From Candidatus Zixiibacteriota bacterium (GTDB taxonomy: Bacteria; Zixibacteria; MSB-5A5; GN15; FEB-12), in NCBI GenBank assembly GCA_024276275.1, contig JAJRXM010000001.1, positions 1 through 38,536 of the forward strand: a stretch of DNA of 38,536 bases, given 5' to 3'. Below the pieces are notes generated by a model. It made no database searches. It was not told the DNA's origin and saw only the letters and a program-made list of their open reading frames with translations. The position numbers were made by a program, and so were the translations under genes. Numbering within the stretch: the first letter of the stretch is position 1; each line of letters begins with the position of its first letter. Positions 15,833-24,586 of the stretch are shown piece after piece.

Positions 15833-17125
15833 ATGATTGAAAGATATACACTCAAAGAGATGGGACATATTTGGTCTGACCAAAGTAAATATCAATGCTG
15901 GTTGGAAGTAGAAGTTGCCGCTGCCAAAGCAATGGCAGATGCAAAAATTATTCCGATGAAGTCCTATAAAGTCATCGCTAAAAAAGCCAAATTTGATGTT
16001 ACCCGTATAAATGAAATTGAACTTGAAATAAACCATGATGTAATCGCTTTTTTAACAGCTGTTTCTGAATATGTAGGTGAAGATGCTAAATATCTGCACT
16101 ACGGTATGACATCATCCGATATGCTCGACACAGCACTTTCTTTACAGATGAAAAAAGCAGCAGTAATCATCGACAAAAAAATTATTCTCGCTCTAAAAGA
16201 AATAAAAAAACTGGCAGAAAAATATAAAATGTCTCCGTGTATCGGTCGCTCTCACGGAGTCTTTGCCGAACCTACAACAGTCGGTTTAAAATTTGCCATG
16301 TGGTATACCGAATTACAACGAGCTAAAGTTAGATTTGATGCCGCCACCGAAACGATTTCTGTCGGTATGATTTCAGGTGCGGTTGGAAACTTCGCTAACT
16401 TAGACCCAAAAATTGAAAAAGCTGTATGCAAAGAACTCGGTCTAAAAGTAGCCGAAGTATCGACTCAGGTTATCCAACGTGACCGACACGCTGCATTTAT
16501 AAATGCTATAGCTCTTATGGGTTCATCACTCGAAAAATTTGCCACAGAAGTAAGACATCTGCAGCGTACAGAAGTAAACGAAATGATGGAAGGCTTTTCC
16601 AAAAAGCAAAAAGGTTCTTATGCCATGCCTCACAAAAAAAACCCAATTACTGCCGAACGTATCCCCGGTATCGCACGACTTGTTCGAGGCTATGCTGTCT
16701 CAGCTATGGAAAATATCCCCCTTTGGCACGAGCGTGACATTGCTCACTCATCGGTTGAAAGAATTATTATACCTGACTCATGCATTATTATAGATTACGG
16801 TTTACAAAAATTTATAGATATGCTCAAAGGTTTAGTCGTTAATGAAAAACGAATGATTGAAAATATTTACTTCGAGGGTGGCGTTGTGTTCTCTCAAAGA
16901 ATACTGTTGAAACTTACCTCAAAAGTAGAAACAAGAGATATCGCCTATCGCATGGTGCAGAAAAATGCCATGGCAGCTCACGACGGCAAAGGACTCTTTC
17001 GAAATCTTCTCAAGGAAGATAAAGAAGTACGAAAATATCTTTCTGAAAAAGAAATCGACAACTGTTTTGGGCTTGATTACTATACAAAAAATGTATCAAA
17101 AATTTTCAGACGGGTTTTTAAATAA
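15833..17125 (+). CDS. purB: Adenylosuccinate lyase
   Basis: 430 residues. It catalyses two beta-eliminations in purine synthesis, SAICAR to AICAR and adenylosuccinate to AMP, releasing fumarate. Features of the fumarase/aspartase superfamily are complete: YGMTSSDMLDT (about 90-100), SHGVFAEPTT with His141, and the signature loop GSYAMPHKKNP at 261-271 with the catalytic Ser262. The sequence resembles the bacterial/archaeal short-type PurB (Bacillus-like) rather than the E. coli type. The stop overlaps the next start (TAATG). purS and purQ of the same pathway lie further down the operon. Confidence 0.96.
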   Translation: MIERYTLKEMGHIWSDQSKYQCWLEVEVAAAKAMADAKIIPMKSYKVIAKKAKFDVTRINEIELEINHDVIAFLTAVSEYVGEDAKYLHYGMTSSDMLDTALSLQMKKAAVIIDKKIILALKEIKKLAEKYKMSPCIGRSHGVFAEPTTVGLKFAMWYTELQRAKVRFDAATETISVGMISGAVGNFANLDPKIEKAVCKELGLKVAEVSTQVIQRDRHAAFINAIALMGSSLEKFATEVRHLQRTEVNEMMEGFSKKQKGSYAMPHKKNPITAERIPGIARLVRGYAVSAMENIPLWHERDIAHSSVERIIIPDSCIIIDYGLQKFIDMLKGLVVNEKRMIENIYFEGGVVFSQRILLKLTSKVETRDIAYRMVQKNAMAAHDGKGLFRNLLKEDKEVRKYLSEKEIDNCFGLDYYTKNVSKIFRRVFK

Positions 17126-17811
17126 TGATTGCAAAAGAAGGTTATATTTTTATACTCCTTACTTTTATTTTGACTGTTGTCTTTTATGCGGCATCATTAA
17201 CTTTGAATAGTACAGTTCTGTATATCATTTCGGCTGTTTTTGCCTTTCTGACTTTTTTTATAATGTACTTTTTCCGTGACCCGAACAGGACTTTTGAAAA
17301 CAAAGACGGACTTTTAATCTCTCCTGCCGACGGCAAAGTTCTGGCAGTAGAAAATATAGGACATCATGACTTTATAGGTTCTGATACTACTAAAATTTCA
17401 ATTTTTCTTTCAGTTTTTGATGTACATATCAACCGTGTTCCGGCTGACGGTATTGTCAACTATGTAAAATATAACCCAGGCAAATTTCATGTCGCATCTG
17501 TTGACAAAGCCTCGGAACTTAATGAACAGACTGAAATAGGAATGACCGCCAAAACAGGTCAAAAAATTATTTTTAAACAAATCGCAGGACTTATTGCCAG
17601 ACGTATTGTCTGTCACTTAAAAGACGGTGAGACCGTAACTGCTGGAAACCGATTTGGGTTGATTCGATTTGGTTCCCGCACAGAATTATTAGTTCCTTCC
17701 AATACATCTATAGCAATCAAAGCAGGGGATAAGGTTGTAGGAAGCGAAACAATTATAGGTCAATTATCGTCTAAAGATATAAAGACACAATCTGAGGAAA
17801 AAATAATCTAG
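17125..17811 (+). CDS. psd: Phosphatidylserine decarboxylase (short, archaeal-type)
   Basis: 228 residues. It converts phosphatidylserine to phosphatidylethanolamine. Two membrane segments (about 7-28 and 30-50) precede YFFRDPNRTF and the catalytic part: SPADGKVL, FLSVFDVHINRVPADG, and the self-cleavage site RFGSRTEL, where Ser184 becomes the pyruvoyl group of the alpha chain. The short length and the RFGSR site mark the PSD-A/archaeal-type subfamily also common in Bacteroidetes-related bacteria. It is followed directly, without a spacer, by pssA, which makes its substrate. Confidence 0.96.
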   Translation: MIAKEGYIFILLTFILTVVFYAASLTLNSTVLYIISAVFAFLTFFIMYFFRDPNRTFENKDGLLISPADGKVLAVENIGHHDFIGSDTTKISIFLSVFDVHINRVPADGIVNYVKYNPGKFHVASVDKASELNEQTEIGMTAKTGQKIIFKQIAGLIARRIVCHLKDGETVTAGNRFGLIRFGSRTELLVPSNTSIAIKAGDKVVGSETIIGQLSSKDIKTQSEEKII

Positions 17812-18567
17812 ATGTTAAACAGGTCTGTCATTCCGGGTACTTTTACAATGGGCAACATTGTTTGCGGGTTTCTGGCAATTTTGTCAGCCTTTAACGGCGA
17901 AATTGTTGATGCTTGTTGGCTGATTGTGTTGGCAGGGTTCTTAGATGCTCTTGACGGTAAAATTGCCCGTATTAGTGGCGGTTCATCTCAATTTGGCGTT
18001 GAGCTTGATTCCTTGGCAGATTTTCTTTCTTTTGGAGTTGCTCCGGCAGTGTTGGTGCATACTATTATTCTGAATTCTTTAGGCAAACTCGGTTGGGTGA
18101 TTTCAATTGTATATATTATGGCAGCTTCATATCGTTTGGCTCGTTATAATCTTCTGGCAGATACCGATGAGAAAAAAGATTTTATGGGTTTACCTGTTCC
18201 GATGGCGGCACTTCCGCTTGTTTCATATATTATTTTTTCCTATAAAATTTGGGGTGGTTTGGAGTACAGTGAGATTTTGACCACTATGGTTATTCTTTTT
18301 GCCTTTTTAATGGTCTCACAGGTGAAATATGACGCTTTCCCTGATAAATTTGATACTCCTCAATCAAAAAGAAAATTAGGATTACTCGTAATTTCTGCTA
18401 TAATAATTATATTAAAACCGAGACTTTTATTGTTTCCGTTTTTTGCTTTATATATATTATATGGAATGGCAGTACAAATATATGATTTGTTATACGTCGG
18501 TGTAGGTAAGGTTACCGGTAAAGAAGATGATAGAAGAAAAACTGATAAAAGGATAGATAATGAGTAG
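17812..18567 (+). CDS. pssA: CDP-diacylglycerol-serine O-phosphatidyltransferase
   Basis: 251 residues with about seven hydrophobic segments. The CDP-alcohol phosphotransferase motif is perfect: D48-G49-x2-A52-R53-x8-G62-x3-D66-x3-D70 (LDALDGKIAR ... FGVELDSLAD). The N-terminal start NRSVIPGTFTMGNIVCGFLA and the SLADFLSFGVAPA context are typical of phosphatidylserine synthase rather than phosphatidylglycerophosphate synthase. It acts on the inner membrane and supplies psd. Its 3' end overlaps purS by 8 bases. Confidence 0.95.
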   Translation: MLNRSVIPGTFTMGNIVCGFLAILSAFNGEIVDACWLIVLAGFLDALDGKIARISGGSSQFGVELDSLADFLSFGVAPAVLVHTIILNSLGKLGWVISIVYIMAASYRLARYNLLADTDEKKDFMGLPVPMAALPLVSYIIFSYKIWGGLEYSEILTTMVILFAFLMVSQVKYDAFPDKFDTPQSKRKLGLLVISAIIIILKPRLLLFPFFALYILYGMAVQIYDLLYVGVGKVTGKEDDRRKTDKRIDNE

Positions 18568-18802
18568 TAAAAAAACAGTCTATGTTCGTCTTAAAGAAGG
18601 TGTTTTAGACCCACAGGGTGTGACTATAAATAAATCTCTCAAACAAATGGGTTATGATGATTTTATTTCAGTAAAATTCGGAAAATTCTTTGAGCTAGAA
18701 GTTAAAGCCGATTCTGCCGACATAGACCGGAAAATTAAAGAAGTTTCAGAAAAACTTTTAAGCAATCCTGTTATTGAAACTTTTACGGTGGAGAATAACT
18801 AA
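18560..18802 (+). CDS. purS: PurS subunit of phosphoribosylformylglycinamidine synthase
   Basis: 80 residues, the normal size. The pattern [39 protein letters not shown] is characteristic. PurS links the PurQ glutaminase to the small PurL synthetase subunit in the fourth step of purine synthesis. AAAGGATA precedes the ATG, inside the end of pssA. The large subunit purL is not in this window. The stop overlaps the purQ start by one base. Confidence 0.95.
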   Translation: MSSKKTVYVRLKEGVLDPQGVTINKSLKQMGYDDFISVKFGKFFELEVKADSADIDRKIKEVSEKLLSNPVIETFTVENN

Positions 18803-19509
18803 TGAAGTTTGGTGTTGTAACATTTCCGGGGTCTAATTGTGACTATGATGCCTATGCAGCTGTTCGACACGTAGTAGGGGAAGATGTCGAATTCCTTTGG
18901 CATCAATCAACAGACTTGTTAAACTCCGATGTTATCATTCTTCCCGGCGGATTTACCTACGGCGACTATTTACGCTCAGGAGCAATAGCCAAATTTTCTC
19001 CTATTATGGATTCTGTTATAAAATTTGCGAATAGTGGCGGAAAAGTTATCGGAATATGTAACGGCTTTCAGGTGTTGACAGAGTCAGGACTTTTACCCGG
19101 TGCTTTAATTCGAAATGATCACTTACGTTTTAGTTGTAAATATGTGCATCTCCAAGTTGCTAACAACCAAACTGTTTTTACCTCGGTTTGTAATAAAGGA
19201 GATGTTTTAAAAATTCCTATCGCACATGGTGAAGGTAACTATTATAACTTTGACGGTGACATCCAAACTTTGGAAGATAATAATCAAATAGTTTTTAGAT
19301 ATTGTGATGAAAAAGGTGTTCTCAATAAACAAAGTAACCCAAACGGTTCGATTAATAACATTGCCGGAATTATGAATAAAGAAGGTAATGTTTTAGGCAT
19401 GATGCCTCATCCTGAACGGGCTGTAGAGAAAATTTTGGGTTCAACAGACGGATTAAGACTTTTTGAATCACTACAAGTGGCATTTTCAAAAATTTCGATA
19501 GGCGGATAG
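18802..19509 (+). CDS. purQ: PurQ glutaminase subunit of phosphoribosylformylglycinamidine synthase
   Basis: 235 residues. A class I glutamine amidotransferase with the nucleophile Cys86 in [11 protein letters not shown] and the His203/Glu205 pair in [20 protein letters not shown] and [17 protein letters not shown] are PurQ-specific blocks. It releases ammonia from glutamine and hands it to PurL through PurS. It is slightly longer than the average of about 225 residues because of short insertions near 115-165. Confidence 0.96.
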   Translation: MKFGVVTFPGSNCDYDAYAAVRHVVGEDVEFLWHQSTDLLNSDVIILPGGFTYGDYLRSGAIAKFSPIMDSVIKFANSGGKVIGICNGFQVLTESGLLPGALIRNDHLRFSCKYVHLQVANNQTVFTSVCNKGDVLKIPIAHGEGNYYNFDGDIQTLEDNNQIVFRYCDEKGVLNKQSNPNGSINNIAGIMNKEGNVLGMMPHPERAVEKILGSTDGLRLFESLQVAFSKISIGG

Positions 19510-19510
19510 A

Positions 19511-19777
19511 TTGAAAAGAAGAGAAACTACGTTTATTATTGTCGCCTTGATTCTTGGGGCTGTTTTAGGTGGCTTAGTCGGTGATATTGTCGGTACTTTC
19601 TTACCTGACGGTGCTGCCAAAACTGTTTTTACTAAATCTATTCCAATCGGATTTGATGCAGTAAAAATTGATTTGTATACAATTGCGTTTACTATCGGCT
19701 TAAAATTAAAAATTAATTTTATGTCGATGCTTGTAGTTATATTAGTTATTATCTATTTTAGATGGTGGTACTTATAA
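19511..19777 (+). CDS. DUF4321-like small membrane protein
   Basis: 88 residues, starting at TTG 19511 one base after the purQ stop; GGCGGA lies in front. Two hydrophobic helices, one with the glycine zipper LILGAVLGGLVGDIVG and one near the C-terminus (MLVVILVIIYFRWW), flank a soluble middle with FDAVKIDLYTIAFTIGLKLKINF (read as the pattern xIDLyTiaFtiGLklKINf). This is the layout of DUF4321 proteins as I remember them. The function is unknown. The next gene is tatA. Confidence 0.75.
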   Translation: MKRRETTFIIVALILGAVLGGLVGDIVGTFLPDGAAKTVFTKSIPIGFDAVKIDLYTIAFTIGLKLKINFMSMLVVILVIIYFRWWYL

Positions 19778-19804
19778 AAGTTATCTCACACCAGGAGGTG
19801 TAAA

Positions 19805-20026
19805 ATGTTTGGCATGGGTCCCCTAGAAATGATCCTGATATTTTTAGCTATTCTGTTACTTTTCGGAGCAAAGAGACTTCCGGAAATAGCAAAAGGTTTA
19901 GGTAAAGGTATCTCAGAGTTTAAAACAGCTATGAAAGAAACTTCAAATGAACTGAAAGGTTCAATTGATGAGGTTAATAAGAACGACAATAACGAAAACA
20001 AAGACAGCAGTCAAAACAATAAGTAG
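19805..20026 (+). CDS. tatA: TatA-family twin-arginine translocase subunit
   Basis: 73 residues. A short N-terminal membrane helix ([18 protein letters not shown]), the hinge [17 protein letters not shown] and an amphipathic helix (SEFKTAMKE) are followed by an acidic, Asn-rich tail, the classical TatA/TatE form. It builds the pore that exports folded proteins; tatC is not in this window. A strong Shine-Dalgarno AGGAGGTG (19793-19800) lies just upstream, the best in the operon, and would give higher synthesis than the neighbours, as needed for the pore subunit. Confidence 0.93.
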   Translation: MFGMGPLEMILIFLAILLLFGAKRLPEIAKGLGKGISEFKTAMKETSNELKGSIDEVNKNDNNENKDSSQNNK

Positions 20027-20034
20027 ACTTATTC

Positions 20035-20508
20035 ATGAGTAATAATTTTCATAAAGGCAACAAGTTTACTATTAAAGATGCTGAAAAAATTAGCAAAGTT
20101 TTACAAGCTGAAAAATTTTCAGAAGAATCCGACCGTTTTCGTATAAGAGTTGTAAACGAAGAAGGCAGGCGTTCACTATCTCTTGAAATTTTCCCGGAAG
20201 TCTCACTTGGGAAAGTACGGGGTACATTGATTGTCGTATATACCGGTAATTCTCATCTGCAGCTTCATAACTGTACTGGATTTGTTATATCTGAAGAACT
20301 GGGTGAAATTACATTTGTTGCCGAATCTTCTGACCGATTATCCGGTATTGTTGTCGAACAGGGAGCCTCATGCTCACTATATGCTGCCTTAGACCGGGAA
20401 CTGATATCATCAGACTTTACACAACTCGGTGTTGAAGTTATGCTTTCAGGGGTTGCCTTGTCTTTAGCTGAAGATATTCTTTCAAATAAGAATGAGCCCA
20501 AAGAATAA
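20035..20508 (+). CDS. Protein of unknown function, last gene of the purine/phospholipid/tat operon
   Basis: 157 residues with no membrane segment or signal peptide. I do not recognise the family. The first 60 residues are basic and helical (FTIKDAEKISKVLQAEKF), followed by alternating strands (RFRIRVVNEEGRRSLSLEIFPEVSLGKVRGTLIVVY given as a pattern of five or six short beta strands), then CTGFVISEELGEITFVAES, suggesting an alpha/beta cytosolic domain. A Cys-Ser-Leu (GASCSLYAALDRELI) near 118 is the only notable motif. It begins 8 bp after tatA and is followed by a terminator, so it is co-transcribed with the operon. Confidence 0.7.
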   Translation: MSNNFHKGNKFTIKDAEKISKVLQAEKFSEESDRFRIRVVNEEGRRSLSLEIFPEVSLGKVRGTLIVVYTGNSHLQLHNCTGFVISEELGEITFVAESSDRLSGIVVEQGASCSLYAALDRELISSDFTQLGVEVMLSGVALSLAEDILSNKNEPKE

Positions 20509-20529
20509 AAAATTTATTTTGCAAAAATT

Positions 20530-20567
20530 AAAGCCGTTGATGTATGATACATCAACGGCTTTTCTCT
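20530..20567. terminator. Strong bidirectional terminator
   Basis: A long perfect stem, AAAGCCGTTGATGTAT (20530-20545) with ATACATCAACGGCTTT (20547-20562), is followed by T/C-rich sequence on the plus strand and by TTTAATTTTTG on the minus strand. It separates the convergent ends of the plus-strand operon (stop 20508) and the kinase gene (stop 20584). Confidence 0.9.
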
Positions 20568-20583
20568 TAATGGATAATAACAA

Positions 20584-23025
20584 TTATTTTGTGCTAAATG
20601 ATTCTACAAAATCAGATAAATCATTCTTTAAATCATTAGCTTTTTGATATCGTTCATCCGGGTTTTTCTGTAATGCACGACTAACAATATGATCAAACAA
20701 TAATGGAATTTGAGGATTTATATTTGACGGTTTAGTCGGTTCGTGGTTCATGACTGAATAAATCAAAGATGTTATATTCTCTCCTTTAAACGGACGTCTA
20801 CCCAAGAGTAGTTCATAAATAACAACTCCAAGTGAGAATAAATCAGCACGCTTATCAACCGTTTGACCTTTGAGTTGCTCCGGTGAAATATAGTTAGGAG
20901 TTCCCATTGCGATTCCGGTTTTAGTCATTGAATTTGAATCAACACGGGCGATACCGTAATCCATCAATTTGACATCATAAGTTGATGTTATCATAATGTT
21001 CGCAGGTTTTATATCACGATGTACAATTCCTTTGTCATGAGCATATTCCAAAGCATCACAAATTTGTGTAATGATTTTAGCTATAATCTTAAAGTTCAGT
21101 TTAGCTTTCTTCTTAATTAGATTTTCAAGAGTCCTGCCTTCAAGATATTCCATAGCGATATATTGCAATTGATCTTCTGAACCTACATCATAAATAGTCA
21201 CAATGTTCGGGTGAGAAAGTTTTCCGGCTGCCTGAGCTTCACGGAATAAACGTTCTTTTAACTCTTCCATTTCTTCAGCATCACTTACAAAATCCAGACG
21301 GATAGTTTTTAATGCTACCGGACGGTTAATAGCCGGGTCGACACCTTTGTAAACATGACCCATTGCACCTTTGCCGAGTGTTCCTAATATCTCATAACGA
21401 CCTAATTTCTTAATATCGGTAGGAAGTAACTCGACTTCCTGCGAATCAGATGCATCTAAATCAATAGTACCAAATCGTTCAATTTCATTTTGGTCAGAAT
21501 CCGAGAATGTTTCACCACCTATAATTTCAGGTTCGGAGACAGTACTATTCGGATTAAATGCTGAGGTTTTTTCATCAGTACCATGAGCTGAAGTTTCATC
21601 CAGACTGATAGATTGATGATCTCCGCTTGAAGCATCAGCAATCATAGAAGTCCGTTGATTTTCAGGGTCAGTCGGTTTGTCTTGAATTTCTCGAATCGGT
21701 ATCGGTGTGTCATTGAATGCCGACTTTTCAGACTTAGATTTAGACTTAGTTGCTTTTGGCATTTTAGATTTTATTTTATTGCTTTGTTTTGTTTCACCGG
21801 TAAGTAATTCAGAGTCAACAAAAGGAGCAGCAATCATAAATAAGACCAACTCTAAAACAATATATATTGTATTTGGAAGTATCAAGAATGAACTGTACAA
21901 GAAATAATTTACATTGGCTAGAATTATCAATCCGCCGCCCAATATGACAAAACGGAACAATGCAGATACTTGCGGCATAATAAAAGCACAAATACCGCCT
22001 ATAATAAACAACAGCAAAAGATTCATAAGTGAGTTTTCTGACTTACTATTGAGAATATTGTTATCAATTATATTTTGAATAATAGACGCTCTAACAAAAC
22101 TTTTTGTTGCTTGGTTTTGTACCGCAGTTTTAAAGTATTGATTTCCGTTCGGATTATCGATAGTTACTAAAACAAGTTTGTTCTTTAAACTTTTAATATC
22201 AATTTCTTCACTTAAAATACTGGCAGCTGAAATTTTTCTAAAATTATTTTCCTGAGGAAAACTAATAAACATTTCTGACTGAGAATTTATAGGAAAAGTA
22301 TGCTTTGCATCAATTGTAACTTTATTACCTTCGGTAACTTTTATCTGATCCATCGGTTTTCCTAAATATACTGCTGCTGCCGCGAGGGCTAAGGAAGGAT
22401 AATAGTAACCTTCAAAATTCATTACTGTGGAATGATGTCTCACTAATCTATCATCATCGGGCATTGTATAATCAAAACCGAGATACGGTTTAGTATTCAG
22501 AATTTTATCGGGAGGTAGAAATACTTTTCTAACAATCAGTGAAGATTTTTCGCTCATTATACCCAGTTTACTATCAATCGAAATAGAATTTTCAAATAAA
22601 TGTTTTGGATTGTTTGTTTTATTATCTCGATATGTTGCCAAAGCAATATCATAAGGCATAACCAGATTTTTAATCCAACTCATTTGACTTGCTAATATCT
22701 CTGTATATCCTGCTGAATCTTGATAGTTGTCTGTATTTATAATAAAATCTAAAACAATAGTCTTTGGCTCTCCCTGGGCGGTAGCTGCCAAAAGGTCTGC
22801 TATTTTATCATGATTCCATGGCCAATTACCGTATTTATCCATAGAAGCACCGTCAATTGTCACCATAACTATTTCAGAACTAACTTCTTCAGATGCTGTG
22901 AAACTACTTAAGAAGTCATTCATCGAACGTTGTAAGTTATCTACCGGCCCTATACCGTTTAAAGAAACAATAACAACAAAAAATGAAATCAATAAGAATA
23001 ATATGTATGAAGAATATTTAGTCAT
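20584..23025 (-). CDS. CHASE2-domain receptor Ser/Thr protein kinase
   Basis: 813 residues. The N-terminal membrane helix (about 7-25) leads to a periplasmic CHASE2 sensor domain (about 30-325; GIGPVDNLQRSMNDFL, VMVTIDGASMDKYGNWPW and RHHSTV are typical). Three hydrophobic helices (about 333-400) follow, then a low-complexity cytosolic linker of about 135 residues rich in Ser, Asp and Thr, and the Hanks-type kinase domain (540-808). The kinase motifs are complete: GKGAMGHVYK at 551-560, Lys573, Glu596, HRDIKPAN at 669-676 with Asp671, DYG in place of DFG at 689-691, and GTPNYISPEQ at 708-717. It should sense a periplasmic signal and phosphorylate cytosolic proteins. GAGG precedes the start. 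It forms a minus-strand set with a phosphoesterase and a double-FHA protein, so phosphorylation, its reading and its removal may be encoded together. Confidence 0.93.
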   Translation of the reverse strand: MTKYSSYILFLLISFFVVIVSLNGIGPVDNLQRSMNDFLSSFTASEEVSSEIVMVTIDGASMDKYGNWPWNHDKIADLLAATAQGEPKTIVLDFIINTDNYQDSAGYTEILASQMSWIKNLVMPYDIALATYRDNKTNNPKHLFENSISIDSKLGIMSEKSSLIVRKVFLPPDKILNTKPYLGFDYTMPDDDRLVRHHSTVMNFEGYYYPSLALAAAAVYLGKPMDQIKVTEGNKVTIDAKHTFPINSQSEMFISFPQENNFRKISAASILSEEIDIKSLKNKLVLVTIDNPNGNQYFKTAVQNQATKSFVRASIIQNIIDNNILNSKSENSLMNLLLLFIIGGICAFIMPQVSALFRFVILGGGLIILANVNYFLYSSFLILPNTIYIVLELVLFMIAAPFVDSELLTGETKQSNKIKSKMPKATKSKSKSEKSAFNDTPIPIREIQDKPTDPENQRTSMIADASSGDHQSISLDETSAHGTDEKTSAFNPNSTVSEPEIIGGETFSDSDQNEIERFGTIDLDASDSQEVELLPTDIKKLGRYEILGTLGKGAMGHVYKGVDPAINRPVALKTIRLDFVSDAEEMEELKERLFREAQAAGKLSHPNIVTIYDVGSEDQLQYIAMEYLEGRTLENLIKKKAKLNFKIIAKIITQICDALEYAHDKGIVHRDIKPANIMITSTYDVKLMDYGIARVDSNSMTKTGIAMGTPNYISPEQLKGQTVDKRADLFSLGVVIYELLLGRRPFKGENITSLIYSVMNHEPTKPSNINPQIPLLFDHIVSRALQKNPDERYQKANDLKNDLSDFVESFSTK

Positions 23026-23038
23026 TGTATCCTCACCT

Positions 23039-23767
23039 TTAACGTCCTATTGCTAATCTACTGATTAACATTTCAGGCATTTTATGCTCAGCCATTTTGT
23101 CTTGTGTCGCTGAGATATCGTATTCAACTCGTCTATAAAAAACCTCGTATTCGTCTGTATCAAAGATAAGATAACATGCCCGATTGTCATTATCTCTTGG
23201 TTGTCCTACAGAACCGATATTTATCAGGTACCTATTTTCTCTGTCAGGTAAAAAGTCGTGACCGACTTGGCAGCGCGGTAGAGCGTCTTCTTGTTCTATA
23301 AAAATCTGTGGAAGATGAGAATGTCCAAAAAAGCAAATTTTTTCTGTAAAATGCATAAACCCTTCAATAGCAGCATTAGGAGCAATTATATATCGCCATT
23401 TTTCAGGTTCAAATGGATAGGCATGCACTAAAAGAAAATTATCAAATGAATGAGACATTTCGAAGTCTGCTATCAAAGATAAATCATTATCACTTAACTG
23501 AGTTTTTGTCCATTCAGATGATTCTTTGGCGGCGGCATTATAATGTTCGGTGTAAATCAAACCCAATGCGGCATATTCATGGTTTCCCATTAGTTTTACG
23601 TCACAATATTTTGATACTGCTTCCAAGCAAAGTCCGGGCTCAGCACCGTAACCTATAATATCACCTAAACAATGAATTGTATCAACTTTTTGAGTCTCAA
23701 TATCAGCTAGCACTTTTGTTAAAGCCTCATAGTTAGCATGGATGTCAGATATTAGGGCAAATTTCAT
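23039..23767 (-). CDS. Calcineurin-like metallophosphoesterase
   Basis: 242 residues. The metal-binding motifs of the family are all present: ISDIH (Asp8, His10), GDIIGYG (Asp36), GNHE (Asn62, His63), a single His in LLVHAYPFEP, and GHSHLPQ. The GDIIGYGAEP form and length place it with the YfcE/MJ0936-like group (DUF2436-free, small phosphodiesterases or phosphatases). The substrate cannot be told from sequence. It starts directly at the FHA gene's stop and ends 13 bp before the kinase start, so a role as the phosphatase opposing the kinase is possible; that is inference from position. Confidence 0.9.
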   Translation of the reverse strand: MKFALISDIHANYEALTKVLADIETQKVDTIHCLGDIIGYGAEPGLCLEAVSKYCDVKLMGNHEYAALGLIYTEHYNAAAKESSEWTKTQLSDNDLSLIADFEMSHSFDNFLLVHAYPFEPEKWRYIIAPNAAIEGFMHFTEKICFFGHSHLPQIFIEQEDALPRCQVGHDFLPDRENRYLINIGSVGQPRDNDNRACYLIFDTDEYEVFYRRVEYDISATQDKMAEHKMPEMLISRLAIGR

Positions 23768-24463
23768 TTAATGCCTTCCCTCGACAAATTTGTAAGATGA
23801 TTTCCCAACAGTTATAATATCACCGTTTTTTAAATTATATAACGAAACAGTTTCACCGTTTACTTTTGTTTTGCCTTTTTTCCCTAGATTGGATAATACA
23901 TAACAATTATTTTCTTTTGATATTTTTGCTTGAATACCTGAAAGCCAAAATCCTTTTGCTTTAATATGTACAAATTTTGCTTTTCCGATTGTAATTACAT
24001 CTCGGTCAATTTTAAATTCAGAAAATTCAGCATTTTCTTCACCTATTAATACAGACCCACCGTATTTTTCAACGATTTGTTTTTCCATTCGGTCATTTTC
24101 AATAAGTTTTTTCTGTTTTTTTGTATTTAAAACCATAGTACCGTCAAAATCAGCACCGGTATCAGTATCTTGACTAGATTCAGCATGGTATGTTAAGGAA
24201 TACTTACCGATAGTTATAATATCATCATCGCGAAGAATTTCTTCAGTGATTTTTCTGTTGTTTACAAATGTACCGTTTAATGATTCATTATCGATAACAA
24301 CAGCAGCGTTATCATTAAATTCAATCATTGCATGTTTGCGAGAGACACCTCTGTTTTCCAAAACGATATCATTCTCTTTTGTCCGTCCGATAGAAAGTCT
24401 TTTTTTCTCCGTGACAATACGTTCTATAACCTTATCGTCATATTTAACAATGAGTTCCGCCAT
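23768..24463 (-). CDS. Double FHA-domain protein
   Basis: 231 residues, cytosolic. FHA1 (about 3-93) is complete: SIGR with Arg27, SRKH at 41-44 and SLNGTFVNN with Asn63-Gly64, the residues that hold phosphothreonine. FHA2 (about 137-228) has the strands and the final VNG and DIITVGKSSYKF, but Arg is replaced by Lys in TIGK (161) and the SxxH motif by SGIQ, so it is probably degenerate and may bind another partner. The linker holds DFDGTMVLNT (Thr109), a Thr in acidic surroundings that could be a kinase site, as in GarA-type proteins. First gene of the minus-strand set, with AAGGAT before the ATG; likely the reader of the CHASE2 kinase. Confidence 0.92.
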   Translation of the reverse strand: MAELIVKYDDKVIERIVTEKKRLSIGRTKENDIVLENRGVSRKHAMIEFNDNAAVVIDNESLNGTFVNNRKITEEILRDDDIITIGKYSLTYHAESSQDTDTGADFDGTMVLNTKKQKKLIENDRMEKQIVEKYGGSVLIGEENAEFSEFKIDRDVITIGKAKFVHIKAKGFWLSGIQAKISKENNCYVLSNLGKKGKTKVNGETVSLYNLKNGDIITVGKSSYKFVEGRH

Positions 24464-24552
24464 CGGGTTATCCTTTCGATCTCATTTCATGTTTTAATCA
24501 GAATATCTGCTGGTGATTTAAGATATTTCTCCTCAAATCGCTTTGTATTGCC

Positions 24553-24580
24553 TTGTGTATAGCAATTACTTGGTTATATT
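24553..24580 (+). promoter_or_regulatory. Candidate promoter of dusB, predicted leaderless
   Basis: TTGTGT (24553-24558), 16 bases and TATATT (24575-24580). The -10 box ends 6 bases before ATG 24587 (GTCGGC), the same geometry as at ecfT, and no Shine-Dalgarno sequence is present. The -35 box is weak. Confidence 0.45.
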
Positions 24581-24586
24581 GTCGGC

